A stretch of DNA of 64,000 nt from JAJFUE01 sp041687335. Its GTDB lineage: Bacteria > Sumerlaeota > Sumerlaeia > MVZB01. The stretch is taken from positions 186,001-250,000 of the forward strand of contig JAWLCE010000001.1 of assembly GCA_041687335.1 (NCBI GenBank). The letters run 5' to 3'. A program made the position numbers and the translations under genes. How positions within the stretch are numbered: the first letter of the stretch is position 1; each line of letters begins with the position of its first letter. Below the pieces are notes generated by a model, which was given only the letters and a program-made list of their open reading frames with translations, was not told where the DNA came from and did no database searches. Below are positions 16,528-25,684 of the stretch, piece by piece.

Positions 16528-17556
16528 ATGAACACCCCATCGCACCTTCGCCCCATTTTTTCGGTGCTGATCCTTGCCATACTGGCCATCGGCCATCTCG
16601 GCTGCCGCCGCGGCCCCGAGCTGCGCGACCACGTCTGGACGACGGCCCCGACCGAGACCACCCCCGCCCCGCCGGCGGCCTGGACGCCAGCTCCAACCCC
16701 GACCCCCACGCCGCGGCCGACACCGGCTCCGACCCCGCGGCCCACACCGGCGCCGACACCAGTCCCGACCCCCGCGTCCACTCCCGCGCCGCCCCCGGCC
16801 CCGGTTGAGACGCCCGAAGAATTTCCGATGATCTACCCGCGCAGCATGCCAACCCCGGCGCCGCCCCCCGCACCCACGCCCGCTCAGACGCCAACCCTTG
16901 GCCCGACGGCCACCCCCCCGGCCGCGGCCTCATCGACGCGTCCCTACCCGCGCGTGCGCGTCGGGGTGGCCAATAACTCCGCGAGTGATCCCGCCTTCGC
17001 CGCATTCCGCCGTCAGCTCGAGGAGATTGTCGCCCGCCGCGACCTGAACGCCCTCATGCCGCTGGTCGATGCCGAACGCATCGGCCACAGCCAGTTCCTC
17101 GAGCGCTGGCAGCTGACCTACAACCCCCGCCAGAGCCCCCTCTGGGACGAGCTGGCCCAGCTCCTCCGGCTCGGCGCGCGCCCCGATAGCAACGGGTGGA
17201 CGATGCCCGCGCTCGACTTTTCGACCCCCGGCGCCGACCGCGTCCTTGAGGAGCACATCCCCCCCGCCGAGCGCGGCATCATCATCGGCACCATGGTCAA
17301 CGTCCGCGCCGAGCCCGGCACCCGCGCCGACCTGATCGACCAGCTCGCCTGGGAGGTCGTGCGCCTGGATGGACCGCCCGACCCCGCCACCAGCATGCGC
17401 ATCGGCGAGGAGACGCACCCCTGGCAGCGCATCGTGCTGCATTCGGGTCAGACCGGCTGGGTCTGGGGCAAGTATATCCGCCCGTGGAACGGCACTCGCG
17501 CCATGATCGAGCGCAGCGGCAGCGAGTTCAAGCTGACGCGTTTCGAATCACAGTAG
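16528..17556 (+). CDS. Probable lipoprotein with Thr/Pro linker and C-terminal SH3-like domain
   Basis: The 342-residue product starts with a signal sequence and a cysteine at residue 26 (AIGHLGC), a weak lipobox. Residues about 40-130 are a low-complexity linker of TP, AP and RP repeats. The C-terminal part contains VNVRAEPGTRADLI ... GQTGWVWGKYIRPW, an SH3_3-like domain of the kind that binds peptidoglycan or cell-wall peptides. It is probably anchored in a membrane with the SH3 domain reaching across the periplasm through the linker. No enzyme motif is seen. Confidence 0.75.
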   Translation: MNTPSHLRPIFSVLILAILAIGHLGCRRGPELRDHVWTTAPTETTPAPPAAWTPAPTPTPTPRPTPAPTPRPTPAPTPVPTPASTPAPPPAPVETPEEFPMIYPRSMPTPAPPPAPTPAQTPTLGPTATPPAAASSTRPYPRVRVGVANNSASDPAFAAFRRQLEEIVARRDLNALMPLVDAERIGHSQFLERWQLTYNPRQSPLWDELAQLLRLGARPDSNGWTMPALDFSTPGADRVLEEHIPPAERGIIIGTMVNVRAEPGTRADLIDQLAWEVVRLDGPPDPATSMRIGEETHPWQRIVLHSGQTGWVWGKYIRPWNGTRAMIERSGSEFKLTRFESQ

Positions 17557-17672
17557 CCCGCGTCAACACCTGAGGGGCGTTGGCGGGATTGACATCATTT
17601 CGGGTTTGCCAGCCTTGGTCTCCGCCCGATATGATCCGCCATGTATGGGTTCGGCCAAGGAAGGAACGGTTC

Positions 17673-18563
17673 ATGGGGAATGTCTGGATCGCGCTGGGTC
17701 TGACTTTATTTGCCGGCATGGCAACCGGGATTGGCAGCATCATTGCCTTCACGGCCCAGCGCACCAACTTTCGCTATTTATCGGTGGCTACCGGGTTCTC
17801 GGCCGGCGTCATGCTATACGTCTCGTTCGTGGAGATCTTCTTCAAGGGTAACGAGGCGCTGGTTATAAGCTTCGGCGACCCCTGGGGACACTGGATCAAT
17901 GTTGCATCCTTTTTCGGCGGTATGTTGCTGATTGGCCTGATCGACAATCTCATCCCCACCGCCGAGAATCCACACGAGGTCCATTCGGAGACAGAACGAC
18001 GGCCGCTGCATGACATATCGGCACCAGAACCGGATTTCAAGGCGGTCGATAATCATCAGCCCAATCTGCACGATCATAGCCCGCATCATCGCAAGCTGAT
18101 GCGAATGGGGCTGTTCACCGCGCTGGCCATCGGCATTCATAACTTTCCTGAGGGGCTGGCGACATTTCTCGCGGCGCTGCACGACCCGGCGCTTGGCGTG
18201 GCCATTGCCCTGGCGATCGCGCTGCACAACATCCCCGAAGGCATCAGCGTTTCGATACCAATCTACTACGCCACTGGAAATCGCAAGCAGGCCTTCCTCT
18301 ACTCCGCGATCAGCGGTCTGGCGGAGCCAGTCGGCGCCATGATCGGATACCTCGTCATCAGCATCTTCTTGAGCGGCGATACCAACGGGATACCCCCGCA
18401 GGTGATGGGGATCCTCTTCGGCGGCGTGGCGGGCATCATGGTCTACATCAGCCTGGACGAATTGCTCCCCACCAGCAAGGCCTACGGCAAGGGCCATGAC
18501 AGCCTTTACGGCCTGGTCTCGGGCATGATGGTGATGGCCTTGAGCCTGCTGCTGATGCGATGA
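17673..18563 (+). CDS. zupT: ZIP family metal transporter, ZupT-like
   Basis: The 296-residue membrane protein has eight hydrophobic segments and the two metal-site motifs of the ZupT group, HNFPEG (H156) and HNIPEG (H185). A histidine-rich cytoplasmic loop (VDNHQPNLHDHSPHHRK) precedes the first motif. It imports zinc and perhaps other divalent metals. The ATG at 17673 follows AAGGAAGGAACGG, a strong ribosome-binding site. Residues 90-135 form an unusually long loop. It stands as a single gene closed by the hairpin at 18573-18593. Confidence 0.9.
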   Translation: MGNVWIALGLTLFAGMATGIGSIIAFTAQRTNFRYLSVATGFSAGVMLYVSFVEIFFKGNEALVISFGDPWGHWINVASFFGGMLLIGLIDNLIPTAENPHEVHSETERRPLHDISAPEPDFKAVDNHQPNLHDHSPHHRKLMRMGLFTALAIGIHNFPEGLATFLAALHDPALGVAIALAIALHNIPEGISVSIPIYYATGNRKQAFLYSAISGLAEPVGAMIGYLVISIFLSGDTNGIPPQVMGILFGGVAGIMVYISLDELLPTSKAYGKGHDSLYGLVSGMMVMALSLLLMR

Positions 18564-18572
18564 AAAAGAACA

Positions 18573-18593
18573 GGCCTCCTCATGCAGGAGGCC
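18573..18593 (+). terminator. Hairpin after zupT
   Basis: GGCCTCCT (18573-18580) pairs perfectly with AGGAGGCC (18586-18593) over a 5-base loop, 9 bp after the zupT stop. There is no T run, so the termination role is tentative. Confidence 0.5.
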
Positions 18594-18645
18594 GCAGTGA
18601 CCGGCAAATCCATTCCCAACCCTACAAAGAAAGGCAGTCCGACTT

Positions 18646-19416
18646 ATGAGCCAGCCCGTCTCGATCATGCCATGCCTCGACATGCAGAACGGCCGCGTCG
18701 TCAAGGGGGTCCACTTCGTCGACATCCGCGACGCAGGCGATCCGGTCGAATGTGCCCGAGCCTATTGCCAGGCCGGCGCCGACGAGCTGGCGCTGCTCGA
18801 CATCACGGCGACGGTCGAGGGCCGCGCAACGATGCTCGAGGTGGTGCGCCGGGTGGCCGGGGCGGTCACGGTGCCCTTCACCGTCGGCGGCGGCATCAGC
18901 GACCTCAAGGTCGCTTCGGCCGTCATCGAGGCCGGCGCCGACAAGGTCTCCATCAGCAGCGCCGCCTTCCGCAACCCCGAGTTGGTCGGCGAGCTGGTGC
19001 GCGAGCTGGGGGGGGAGCGCGTGACCGTCGCCATTGACGTCGATCGCAACCCGGCGCTGCCGTCAGGCTATGAGGTCTACATCGACGGGGGCCGCACCGC
19101 CACCGGCGCCGATGCCGTAGAATTCGCGCGTAAAATCGATTCCTTTGGCGCCGCCACGATCCTGCCCACCAGCAAGGCCGGCGACGGCGCCCGCACCGGT
19201 TATGACCTGCCGATCATCCGTGCCATCGCCGCCGCCACCGGCGCCCGCGTCGTCGCCTCGGGCGGGGCCGGCACCCTCGAGCACTTCCATGAGGCCGTCG
19301 AGGCCGGCGCGACGATCCTGCTCGCCGCATCGGTGTTCCACTTCCACATCATCGACATCCCGCAACTGAAGGCCTACCTGCAGCAGCGCGGCGTGGAGGT
19401 CCTCGCCCCCCGCTGA
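18646..19416 (+). CDS. hisF: Imidazole glycerol phosphate synthase cyclase subunit
   Basis: This 256-residue TIM barrel carries the HisF catalytic aspartates D12 (MPCLDMQNGR) and D131 (VAIDVD), plus the phosphate sites VGGGIS and ASGGAG. It closes the imidazole ring in histidine synthesis and releases AICAR, using ammonia from HisH. The usual MDRDG loop before GYD is here TSKAGDGARTGYD. The gene is alone: no hisH or other his gene is in the window. It is followed by a good terminator at 19446-19474. A HisF paralogue working in surface-sugar synthesis is a less likely alternative. Confidence 0.88.
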   Translation: MSQPVSIMPCLDMQNGRVVKGVHFVDIRDAGDPVECARAYCQAGADELALLDITATVEGRATMLEVVRRVAGAVTVPFTVGGGISDLKVASAVIEAGADKVSISSAAFRNPELVGELVRELGGERVTVAIDVDRNPALPSGYEVYIDGGRTATGADAVEFARKIDSFGAATILPTSKAGDGARTGYDLPIIRAIAAATGARVVASGGAGTLEHFHEAVEAGATILLAASVFHFHIIDIPQLKAYLQQRGVEVLAPR

Positions 19417-19445
19417 CACGCTCAAGTGCTGGCCCGAATGCAAAG

Positions 19446-19480
19446 ACGCCGGGGGTGCCAATCGCCCCCGGCGTTATCTT
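19446..19480 (+). terminator. Intrinsic terminator after hisF
   Basis: ACGCCGGGGG (19446-19455) pairs with CCCCCGGCGT (19465-19474) over a 9-base loop, followed by TATCTT. It is 30 bp after the hisF stop and lies before the convergent DUF2905 gene. Confidence 0.75.
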
Positions 19481-19510
19481 TCATCATCGGCGGCGGGCGC
19501 CGCGCCCGCT

Positions 19511-19729
19511 CTATTTTCGCAAAAACAGGTTGAGCAGGATCGTCAGGATGAGGCTCACCAGCAGCATCGTCACAATCGGGATAGAAACACTCCAGCGCCG
19601 CCCCTCCAGGTGGATGTCGCCCGGCAGCCGCCCCAGCGGCAGGCCCAGCCGCCCGGCAAGCCAGAGCCCCCCGCCCACCACGATCAGGACCACCCCCAGC
19701 ACCATCAGGCCGACGGCCAGGTCGCGCAT
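19511..19729 (-). CDS. DUF2905 family small membrane protein
   Basis: This 72-residue protein matches the DUF2905 layout: a first helix (LAVGLMVLGVVLIVVGGGLW), the signature LGLPLGRLPGDIHLEG, and a second helix (IVTMLLVSLILTILLNLF). Function is not known. It starts 12 bp after the dnaB stop, so it is probably in the dnaB operon. Confidence 0.85.
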   Translation of the reverse strand: MRDLAVGLMVLGVVLIVVGGGLWLAGRLGLPLGRLPGDIHLEGRRWSVSIPIVTMLLVSLILTILLNLFLRK

Positions 19730-19741
19730 CTGCGGCCCTCC

Positions 19742-21175
19742 CTATTCCACGCCCGGGGCAAGGTTGACGAACTGGGTGAACTCGCCCTGGAACAGCATCT
19801 CGAAGTCGCCCACCGGACCGTTACGCTGCTTGCCGATGCGCAGGGTGGCCAGTTCGGGCGGGGGCGGCCCGTCGTGGGGCGTCATGTCGCGCTCGCGGTG
19901 GATGAACATCACAAGGTCCGCGTCCTGCTCGATCGCGCCCGATTCGCGCAGGTCCGACAGGCGCGGCATCTTGTCCTTGGTGCCGCGCCGCTGCTCGCTC
20001 TGGCGGCTGAGCTGGCTGAGCGCGATGATTGGAATCTCCAGCTCGCGCGCCAGCCCCTTGATCGAGCGGCTGATCTCGGTGACTTCCTGTTGGCGGTTGT
20101 CATAGCGCGCCCCGCCGCCGTTCATCAGTTGCAGGTAGTCGACGATGATCAGCGCCAGCTCCGGGCAGCGCGACTTGAGGCGCCGCGCGCGCGCGCGCAT
20201 CTCGAGCGCCGTCAGGCTGGAGCTGTCATCGATATGCAGCGGGGCCGCATCCAGCCGCCCGCCCGTTTCATGCAGCAGGTCCAGCTCGGCGCGCCGCAGC
20301 GGCTTGCCCCCCAGCACCCGCCCCATCGGAACGTGCGCCTCCGAGCAGAGAATACGCGTCGTCAGTTCCCCCGCCGACATTTCCAGAGAAAAAATCCCCA
20401 CCGCCTTGCCGCGCCGCAGCGCCACGTGCGAGGCAATGTTGAGCGCGAACGCCGTCTTGCCCATCGAGGGACGCGCCGCCAAAATGATCAGGTTGCTCGG
20501 CCGCAGGCCGCCGGTCATCTGGTCCAGCCTCTCAAAGCCCGTCTCCAGGCCCGGCAGACCGCCGCCGCTGCGCGTGCGCTCCTCGATCTCGGTCAGCTGC
20601 TGCGCCAGCACCGTGCCGATGTCGACAAAATCCTGCTGGCGCTGGTCTTGCGCGATCGCGAAGATGCTCTGCTCGGCGCGCTCGACCAGCGTTTCCACCC
20701 CGGCATCGGTGTGGGCCGCCTGTTCGGCGATCGACTGCGCCGCCCGGATCAGTCGCCTTAGCCGCCACTTTTCGACCACGATCTTCGCATACTCGGGCAC
20801 ATGCCCCAGCGAGAAGATGTCTTCCTCCAGCCCCGCCAGCGCCGCCGGCCCCCCGACCGCCTCCAGCTGCCCGCGCATCAGCAGCCGCTCCGCGACCGTC
20901 GTCAGGTCGATCGCCCCGCCCGACTCATACAGCTCGACGATCGCCCCGAAGATCTGCTGGTGGGCCTGGCTGAAGAACAGCGGCTCCTCGCTGGACCCCC
21001 GCCGGCGGCCGCTCTCGCCCGCCGTGCGCGCCTCGGCCACCGCCGCCGGCGGCAACTGTTCGAGCGCCACGTCGATCTTGCGCGGGTCGAGCACCAGCCC
21101 GCCCAGCAGCGCACGCTCGGCCTCAAGGTTATGGGGCAGTTGCGCCCCGCGCGGCTCCAGTATCGCCTCAGCCAT
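19742..21175 (-). CDS. dnaB: Replicative DNA helicase DnaB
   Basis: This 477-residue protein has the N-terminal DnaB domain (LPHNLEAERALLGGLV), a linker, and a RecA-type helicase domain with Walker A ARPSMGKTAFALN near residue 240, Walker B LIIVDYLQLM, and the C-terminal DnaB motifs SQLSRQSEQR and LRESGAIEQDADLVMFIHR. It unwinds DNA at the replication fork. An unusual charged insert (EARTAGESGRRRGSSEEP) sits in the N-terminal domain. The start at 21175 (MAEAILE) is preferred over an ATG at 21196; neither has a strong ribosome-binding site. Confidence 0.95.
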   Translation of the reverse strand: MAEAILEPRGAQLPHNLEAERALLGGLVLDPRKIDVALEQLPPAAVAEARTAGESGRRRGSSEEPLFFSQAHQQIFGAIVELYESGGAIDLTTVAERLLMRGQLEAVGGPAALAGLEEDIFSLGHVPEYAKIVVEKWRLRRLIRAAQSIAEQAAHTDAGVETLVERAEQSIFAIAQDQRQQDFVDIGTVLAQQLTEIEERTRSGGGLPGLETGFERLDQMTGGLRPSNLIILAARPSMGKTAFALNIASHVALRRGKAVGIFSLEMSAGELTTRILCSEAHVPMGRVLGGKPLRRAELDLLHETGGRLDAAPLHIDDSSSLTALEMRARARRLKSRCPELALIIVDYLQLMNGGGARYDNRQQEVTEISRSIKGLARELEIPIIALSQLSRQSEQRRGTKDKMPRLSDLRESGAIEQDADLVMFIHRERDMTPHDGPPPPELATLRIGKQRNGPVGDFEMLFQGEFTQFVNLAPGVE

Positions 21176-21204
21176 GGCCCAACCGCCCGAAATCATTCAG
21201 CATT

Positions 21205-21224
21205 TTATTCACAGCTTGTTCACA
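21205..21224 (+). promoter_or_regulatory. Two DnaA-box-like 9-mers upstream of dnaB
   Basis: TTATTCACA (21205-21213) and TTGTTCACA (21216-21224) are direct repeats with starts 11 bp apart, one helical turn. The first fits the relaxed DnaA consensus TTWTNCACA; the second deviates at one base. They lie 30 bp before dnaB in the 252-bp dnaB-rpe interval. Regulation of dnaB by DnaA is inferred. Confidence 0.4.
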
Positions 21225-21427
21225 GGGTCCCGTCATTTCGTTGCCTCTTTGAGCGGGGGCAGATCATAACGCAAACCCGCCGCCTCCGCAACCGTGGCTG
21301 TTTGGCCCTTGCAAATCGTTCCGGATCTGGCTTAATAGGACGCTGGCACCGCCGCGGGAGGTCCGATGAATACCCCCCCGCGCCCGCGCCGCCCGCTCCG
21401 CTCCACCAGGAAAAGAGAACCCTTGCC

Positions 21428-22186
21428 GTGCCCAAAACCCTCCCCGCGCCCTCCGCGCCCAATGATATTTTCAAGCCCTATCCCACCGACGGCGGCAAGC
21501 GCCCCGCGGTGGAGATCGCCCCCTCGATGCTCAGCAGCAACTTCGCCCGTGCCGACCGCGAGCTGGCCCTGTGCCGCCGCGCGCGGGCACGCTGGATCCA
21601 CATCGATGTCATGGACGGCCACTTCGTTCCCAACCTGACGCTCGGGCCGCCGATCCTGCGCAAGTGGTCCGCCGCCGAGCCCGAACTCTTCTACGACACC
21701 CATCTGATGATTGAAAACCCGCTGGCGCTTGCCGAGGAATTCGTCAAGGCCGGCTCCGGCATCCTCACACTGCACATCGAGACCCTCGCCAACCCCCGCC
21801 GCGACCTGCGCGCGGTGCGTCGGCTTGGCGTGCGCGTCGGCATCACGCTCAAGCCCAAGACCCCCGTGCGCGAGATCCTCCCGCTGCTGGGCGAGGTCGA
21901 CATGGTGCTGGTCATGACCGTCGAGCCCGGCTTCGGCGGCCAGCAGATCATCCCCAAGGCCCTCAACAAGGTCCGCGAGCTGGATCTTGAGCGCCGCAAG
22001 GGGGGCCACCGCTTCCGCCTCCAGGTCGACGGCGGCATCAATCTGGAGACCGCCCCAATGGCGGTGGCGGCCGGAGCCGACGTGCTCGTCGCCGGCAACG
22101 CCGTCTTCAGCGGCCATGTCGGCGACAACATCAAGGGCCTGCGCGCGGCCGCCGCCCACGCCATCCGTCCGGCCAACGGCGGCTGA
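21428..22186 (+). CDS. rpe: Ribulose-phosphate 3-epimerase
   Basis: This 252-residue TIM barrel has the family motifs in order: EIAPSMLSSNFARAD, HIDVMDGHFVPNLTLGP, THLMIENP, TVEPGFGGQQ and VDGGIN. It interconverts ribulose- and xylulose-5-phosphate in the pentose phosphate pathway. No ATG fits; the start is set at GTG 21428, which follows AGGAAAAGAG. A GTG at 21509 would give the usual short N-terminus and cannot be excluded. The next gene starts 1 base after the stop. Confidence 0.9.
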   Translation: MPKTLPAPSAPNDIFKPYPTDGGKRPAVEIAPSMLSSNFARADRELALCRRARARWIHIDVMDGHFVPNLTLGPPILRKWSAAEPELFYDTHLMIENPLALAEEFVKAGSGILTLHIETLANPRRDLRAVRRLGVRVGITLKPKTPVREILPLLGEVDMVLVMTVEPGFGGQQIIPKALNKVRELDLERRKGGHRFRLQVDGGINLETAPMAVAAGADVLVAGNAVFSGHVGDNIKGLRAAAAHAIRPANGG

Positions 22187-22187
22187 C

Positions 22188-22703
22188 ATGATCAAGCCCA
22201 AGCAGAAGAAGCACATTGCCCTCTACCCGGGCTCCTTCGACGGGCTGACCTTCGGCCATCTCGACATCATCGAGCGCGGGGCAAACCTGTTCGACCGCCT
22301 GCTGGTGGCCGTGGCCACCAACGAGGCCAAAAACCCCATCTTCACGGTCGAGGAGCGCCTCGAGATCCTGCGCGCCGAAACCGGCCATCTGGCCAATGTC
22401 GAAATCCACAGCTTCGACGGCCTGACGATGGATTACGCCGAGCGGATGGGCGCCAATTACGTCATCCGCGGCATCCGCGTCGTCTCGGACTTCGAGTATG
22501 AATTGCAGATGGCCCTGATGAACCGCGCGCTCAACCCCCGCGTGGAAACCCTCTTCATGGTGCCCGCCGCCGAACAGCTCTACGTCAGCAGCTCGCTCAT
22601 CAAGGAGGTGCTGGTGCTTGGCGGCGACGTCCGCCGCTTCGTCCCCGAGACCACCGAGCGTTTCCTGCGCCGGAAATTCAATATTCCCCACCCCGCCGTC
22701 TGA
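22188..22703 (+). CDS. coaD: Phosphopantetheine adenylyltransferase
   Basis: This 171-residue protein shows the nucleotidyltransferase signature YPGSFDGLTFGHLDII (TxGH-type motif) and the C-terminal ISSSLIKEV-like motif (YVSSSLIKEVLVLGGDV). It makes dephospho-CoA from phosphopantetheine and ATP, the fourth step of CoA synthesis. Length is normal, with a short basic N-terminal extension (KPKQKK). It is tightly packed with rpe and precedes the DUF4911 gene by 73 bp. Confidence 0.93.
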   Translation: MIKPKQKKHIALYPGSFDGLTFGHLDIIERGANLFDRLLVAVATNEAKNPIFTVEERLEILRAETGHLANVEIHSFDGLTMDYAERMGANYVIRGIRVVSDFEYELQMALMNRALNPRVETLFMVPAAEQLYVSSSLIKEVLVLGGDVRRFVPETTERFLRRKFNIPHPAV

Positions 22704-22776
22704 TCCGCCCTTGCGCCCGCGCCGCCGCGACGGGATAATGCCAACAGCGGTCCGTCCGCGCGGAGGCACAGGTTCC

Positions 22777-23043
22777 ATGTCCGCTCGCTTCGCCTGCCTG
22801 ACCCGCCCCGAGGGGGCCCGTCCGCCCCTGATCCGCGTGGTGCAGATGCCGCCCCCGGCGATCCAATACCTGACCGCCCACGTCGAGGCCAGCGATGGCA
22901 TCGGCCTGGTGCGCACGCTCGACGAGAGCCGGGGCATCATTGAATGCTGGATCATGCCCGATTTCGAGGCTGAATACGTGGCCCTGCTGGATTGGCTGGC
23001 TCAGGAATGGCCGATCCAGGCGCTGGGCCGGGAGTTTGAATAA
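22777..23043 (+). CDS. DUF4911 family small protein
   Basis: This 88-residue protein fits the DUF4911 pattern: a V-x-PP-A-I-Q-Y-L segment (MPPPAIQYLTAHVEASDGIG), then LVRTLDESRGIIECWIMPDF and a C-terminal helix. Function unknown; it is soluble and small. The ATG at 22777 has a weak upstream GGAGGCACAGG site. The next gene begins 4 bp after its stop, so it belongs to the coaD operon. Confidence 0.7.
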   Translation: MSARFACLTRPEGARPPLIRVVQMPPPAIQYLTAHVEASDGIGLVRTLDESRGIIECWIMPDFEAEYVALLDWLAQEWPIQALGREFE

Positions 23044-23047
23044 ACCC

Positions 23048-25684
23048 ATGGCCCTGCCCTCTCACCGTCCCCGGACGAACCCCGCGCCTGAGACCGCCCC
23101 CGAAGCCGCGCCCGATGCTCTCGCCGGCCGGCAGCGGACCGCCATCGCGCTCCTGCTCGGCGCCCATGCCTTCATCCTGGCGCTGATCGTCCTGGCGATG
23201 ACGCCGCTGACCCACAATTTGGACGACATCAAGATCCTGCTCTTCCTCGGGCTGGGGCCGCTGCTGGCGCTGGGCTCACTGGCCTGCCTCGGGCTGGGGG
23301 CCGCCCCACCGCCGCCGCGACTGGTCGCCATCGGCCTGGGCGGTTATCTGCTGGTGGTCGCGCTCTCGACGGCGCTCAGCGAATTCAGTTGGATCGGCAA
23401 ATTTTATATTCAGTTTTATTGGGTGGCGGCCGGGTTTTTTCTCTCGGCGATGTGTCTGGGCTCGCGCCGCTGGAGCCTGGAGATCTTCCTGCGCTTCCTG
23501 CTGGTCATGGTGCTGGCGACCAACCTCATCGGCCTCTTCATGTACGACTTGACCGGCCATGGCTCGGGCGTGCGCCTGCTTTACTGGCTGTTCTATGGCG
23601 ACGCCACCGCGCCCCCCACTCACATGCAGCGCCTGCTCAACACCCTGCAAAGCGCCGAGGGCAACATGCAGGCCACCATCCTCAACCGCGACTTTTACGC
23701 TGCCTTTTGTCTGCTCTACCTGCCGTTCGCCATCCTGATGCTGGTCGATCCCGGCCCCGGCCGCCGCCCCAACCTCTGGCGCGGGCTGGGCGCCCTGACG
23801 ATGGTTCTCACGCTGGTCTCGATCTTCCTCTGCAAGAGCAAGGGCGAATATCTCGTGGCGGTGGTGGTGCTCGCCTTCTGCGGCGCGATGTATGCCCTGC
23901 GCGGCCGCGTGCGCGGCATCCGCCCCCAGCATATGCTGGCTCTAATGGTCGGGCTGACGATGCTGCTGGGCACGCTGGCCATCATGCGCTCGCCCACGAT
24001 CCTTAACCAGCTCAAGGGCCTCGATGTCAGCGTCCAATCGCGCGAGATCATCTGGACCGGCTCCTACAAAATATTTCAGGATCACCCGGTCATCGGCGGC
24101 GGCCCCGGCACCTTCCGCATCCTCTTCCCGGAATACCGCCGCGCTGATTACTTCAACCACGAAATCTCCAACGTCACGATCTTCTCTCACAATATCTTTC
24201 TGGACCTGCTCGCCGAAACCGGTCTGCTCGGCTTCGGCTTCTTCATGCTGATGCTCGGCTCGATCTGGCTGGGGGGCTTCTACTATGCCCTGCGCCATCC
24301 CGACCCGCGCCTGCGCAACATCATGATCGCCTGCCTGACCGCCCTGCTCGGCATCTACGGCAGCAACCTGAGCAGCCCCAACGGGCGCTGGGTCATCGGG
24401 GCTGTCGGCCTCTGGACGGTCATGGGCCTGACCTGCGGCGTGCTGCTGCTGGCGCGGGTCCCGGGCCAAAAAACCCCCATCGCGGCCGCCGCCGGTCCGC
24501 CCCGCAAGCCGGTCGCCGTCGCAGCCATCGCACTGCTGGCGCTGGGCCTGGTCATGGGCGGCTTCGGCGCCCGCACCGGACTGAACTACTTCAACTCCGC
24601 CCGCACCTACGCCGCGGGTCTGGCCTACATGGAGGAGGGGCTGAAAGCCGTCGAGCGGGGGCTCATTCAGGATGAGCAGGTGCGCGAGCGGGTGATCGAC
24701 TACCTGCGCACCAGCTATCCGCTGCTGGAGAGTTCGATCAAGACCGATCCCAATAACCTCTCGGCCTATTACAAGCTCGGCTCGGTCTATACGACGCTCT
24801 ATCAGCTCGTCCGCGAAAAGGCCATTTCTGCCGCCAACCGCCAGCGCGCCGACCAGGAAGCGGAATTCCGCCAACTCTCGGGGATCTATCTCAAGCTGGC
24901 CCGCGCCCGCTTCGATCAGCTCGCAGCGCTGAGCCCCAATTACGCTGAGATCCATTACAACCTCGGCCTGGTCAACAAGTTCTACGCCAGCTACCTCGAG
25001 GAAGAAGCCGCTCGCACCACGCCCGAGAAGGCCGCTGAGATGCAGGCCGAAGCCGAGCGCTCGCGCAAGGCCGCGCGGGCAGCCCTCGACAAGATGGCGC
25101 AGATGTCGCAAAAGCCCGAGGTCGCGCTGATCCGTGGCCGGCAATACGATGAGATGGGCCTGTCCGAGCAGGCGATCCAGATCTTTCGCGAGGCCACCGC
25201 CCTCTATCCCGACCATCGCGACCTGGCCATCGGTTTTTATCAGGCGGCCGCGGCGATCGAAGACCCGCGGGCCCAAGCCGAGGCTCTCGAGCTGGTCTGG
25301 CGCCAATCCCCCAACGAGGCCGAGGTCCTCTCGATGCTGCTGCGCCTCGCCCTCGAGGGCGACCATCAGGACCTGATCGAGCGAACCCTGGCCCGCCTGG
25401 AGGAGCTCAATCCCATCGACCCGCGCCTGTTCGAGGTCCGCATGGTGCAGGCCGAACGCGCCGGCGATCAGGAACGCTACATCACTCTGGCGGAGCAATA
25501 CCTCAACGCCGGCGGCAACGCACCCGAGTTCGTCGTCACGGCCCAGCGGATGGCTCTCGCTTTGGGTCAGGATGCGCGCGCCTCCCGCCTGCGGACCGCG
25601 GCCGAGGCCATGGGTGCCGAATTCTTCGACAGCCCGACCACCTTCACTCAGCCCGCGGCCGAAGCCGGTGGCGTCCAACAATGA
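23048..25684 (+). CDS. O-antigen ligase family membrane protein with C-terminal tetratricopeptide region
   Basis: In this 878-residue protein, residues about 28-510 form many membrane helices, including the Wzy_C / O-antigen ligase block with the large periplasmic loop (SREIIWTGSYKIFQDHP, GGGPGTFRILFPEYR, SHNIFLDLLAETGLLG). Residues about 530-878 are soluble and helical with TPR-like repeats (YYKLGSVYTTLYQ, EIHYNLGLVNKFYAS, IFREATALYPDHRDLAIGFY). Proteins of this type ligate or polymerise glycans in the inner membrane; the TPR part would face the periplasm and bind partners. Its stop overlaps the start of a MoxR-type ATPase (ATGA), so they are coupled. Substrate unknown. Confidence 0.85.
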   Translation: MALPSHRPRTNPAPETAPEAAPDALAGRQRTAIALLLGAHAFILALIVLAMTPLTHNLDDIKILLFLGLGPLLALGSLACLGLGAAPPPPRLVAIGLGGYLLVVALSTALSEFSWIGKFYIQFYWVAAGFFLSAMCLGSRRWSLEIFLRFLLVMVLATNLIGLFMYDLTGHGSGVRLLYWLFYGDATAPPTHMQRLLNTLQSAEGNMQATILNRDFYAAFCLLYLPFAILMLVDPGPGRRPNLWRGLGALTMVLTLVSIFLCKSKGEYLVAVVVLAFCGAMYALRGRVRGIRPQHMLALMVGLTMLLGTLAIMRSPTILNQLKGLDVSVQSREIIWTGSYKIFQDHPVIGGGPGTFRILFPEYRRADYFNHEISNVTIFSHNIFLDLLAETGLLGFGFFMLMLGSIWLGGFYYALRHPDPRLRNIMIACLTALLGIYGSNLSSPNGRWVIGAVGLWTVMGLTCGVLLLARVPGQKTPIAAAAGPPRKPVAVAAIALLALGLVMGGFGARTGLNYFNSARTYAAGLAYMEEGLKAVERGLIQDEQVRERVIDYLRTSYPLLESSIKTDPNNLSAYYKLGSVYTTLYQLVREKAISAANRQRADQEAEFRQLSGIYLKLARARFDQLAALSPNYAEIHYNLGLVNKFYASYLEEEAARTTPEKAAEMQAEAERSRKAARAALDKMAQMSQKPEVALIRGRQYDEMGLSEQAIQIFREATALYPDHRDLAIGFYQAAAAIEDPRAQAEALELVWRQSPNEAEVLSMLLRLALEGDHQDLIERTLARLEELNPIDPRLFEVRMVQAERAGDQERYITLAEQYLNAGGNAPEFVVTAQRMALALGQDARASRLRTAAEAMGAEFFDSPTTFTQPAAEAGGVQQ

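Noticed and set aside
17589..17635. Promoter with a perfect TTGACA before zupT
   Set aside because: The TTGACA at 17589-17594 has no -10 box at 15-19 bp; TATGAT lies 35 bp away.
21176..21427. Replication origin next to dnaB
   Set aside because: Only two DnaA-like 9-mers are present, with no AT-rich unwinding region, and dnaA, dnaN or gidA are not nearby.
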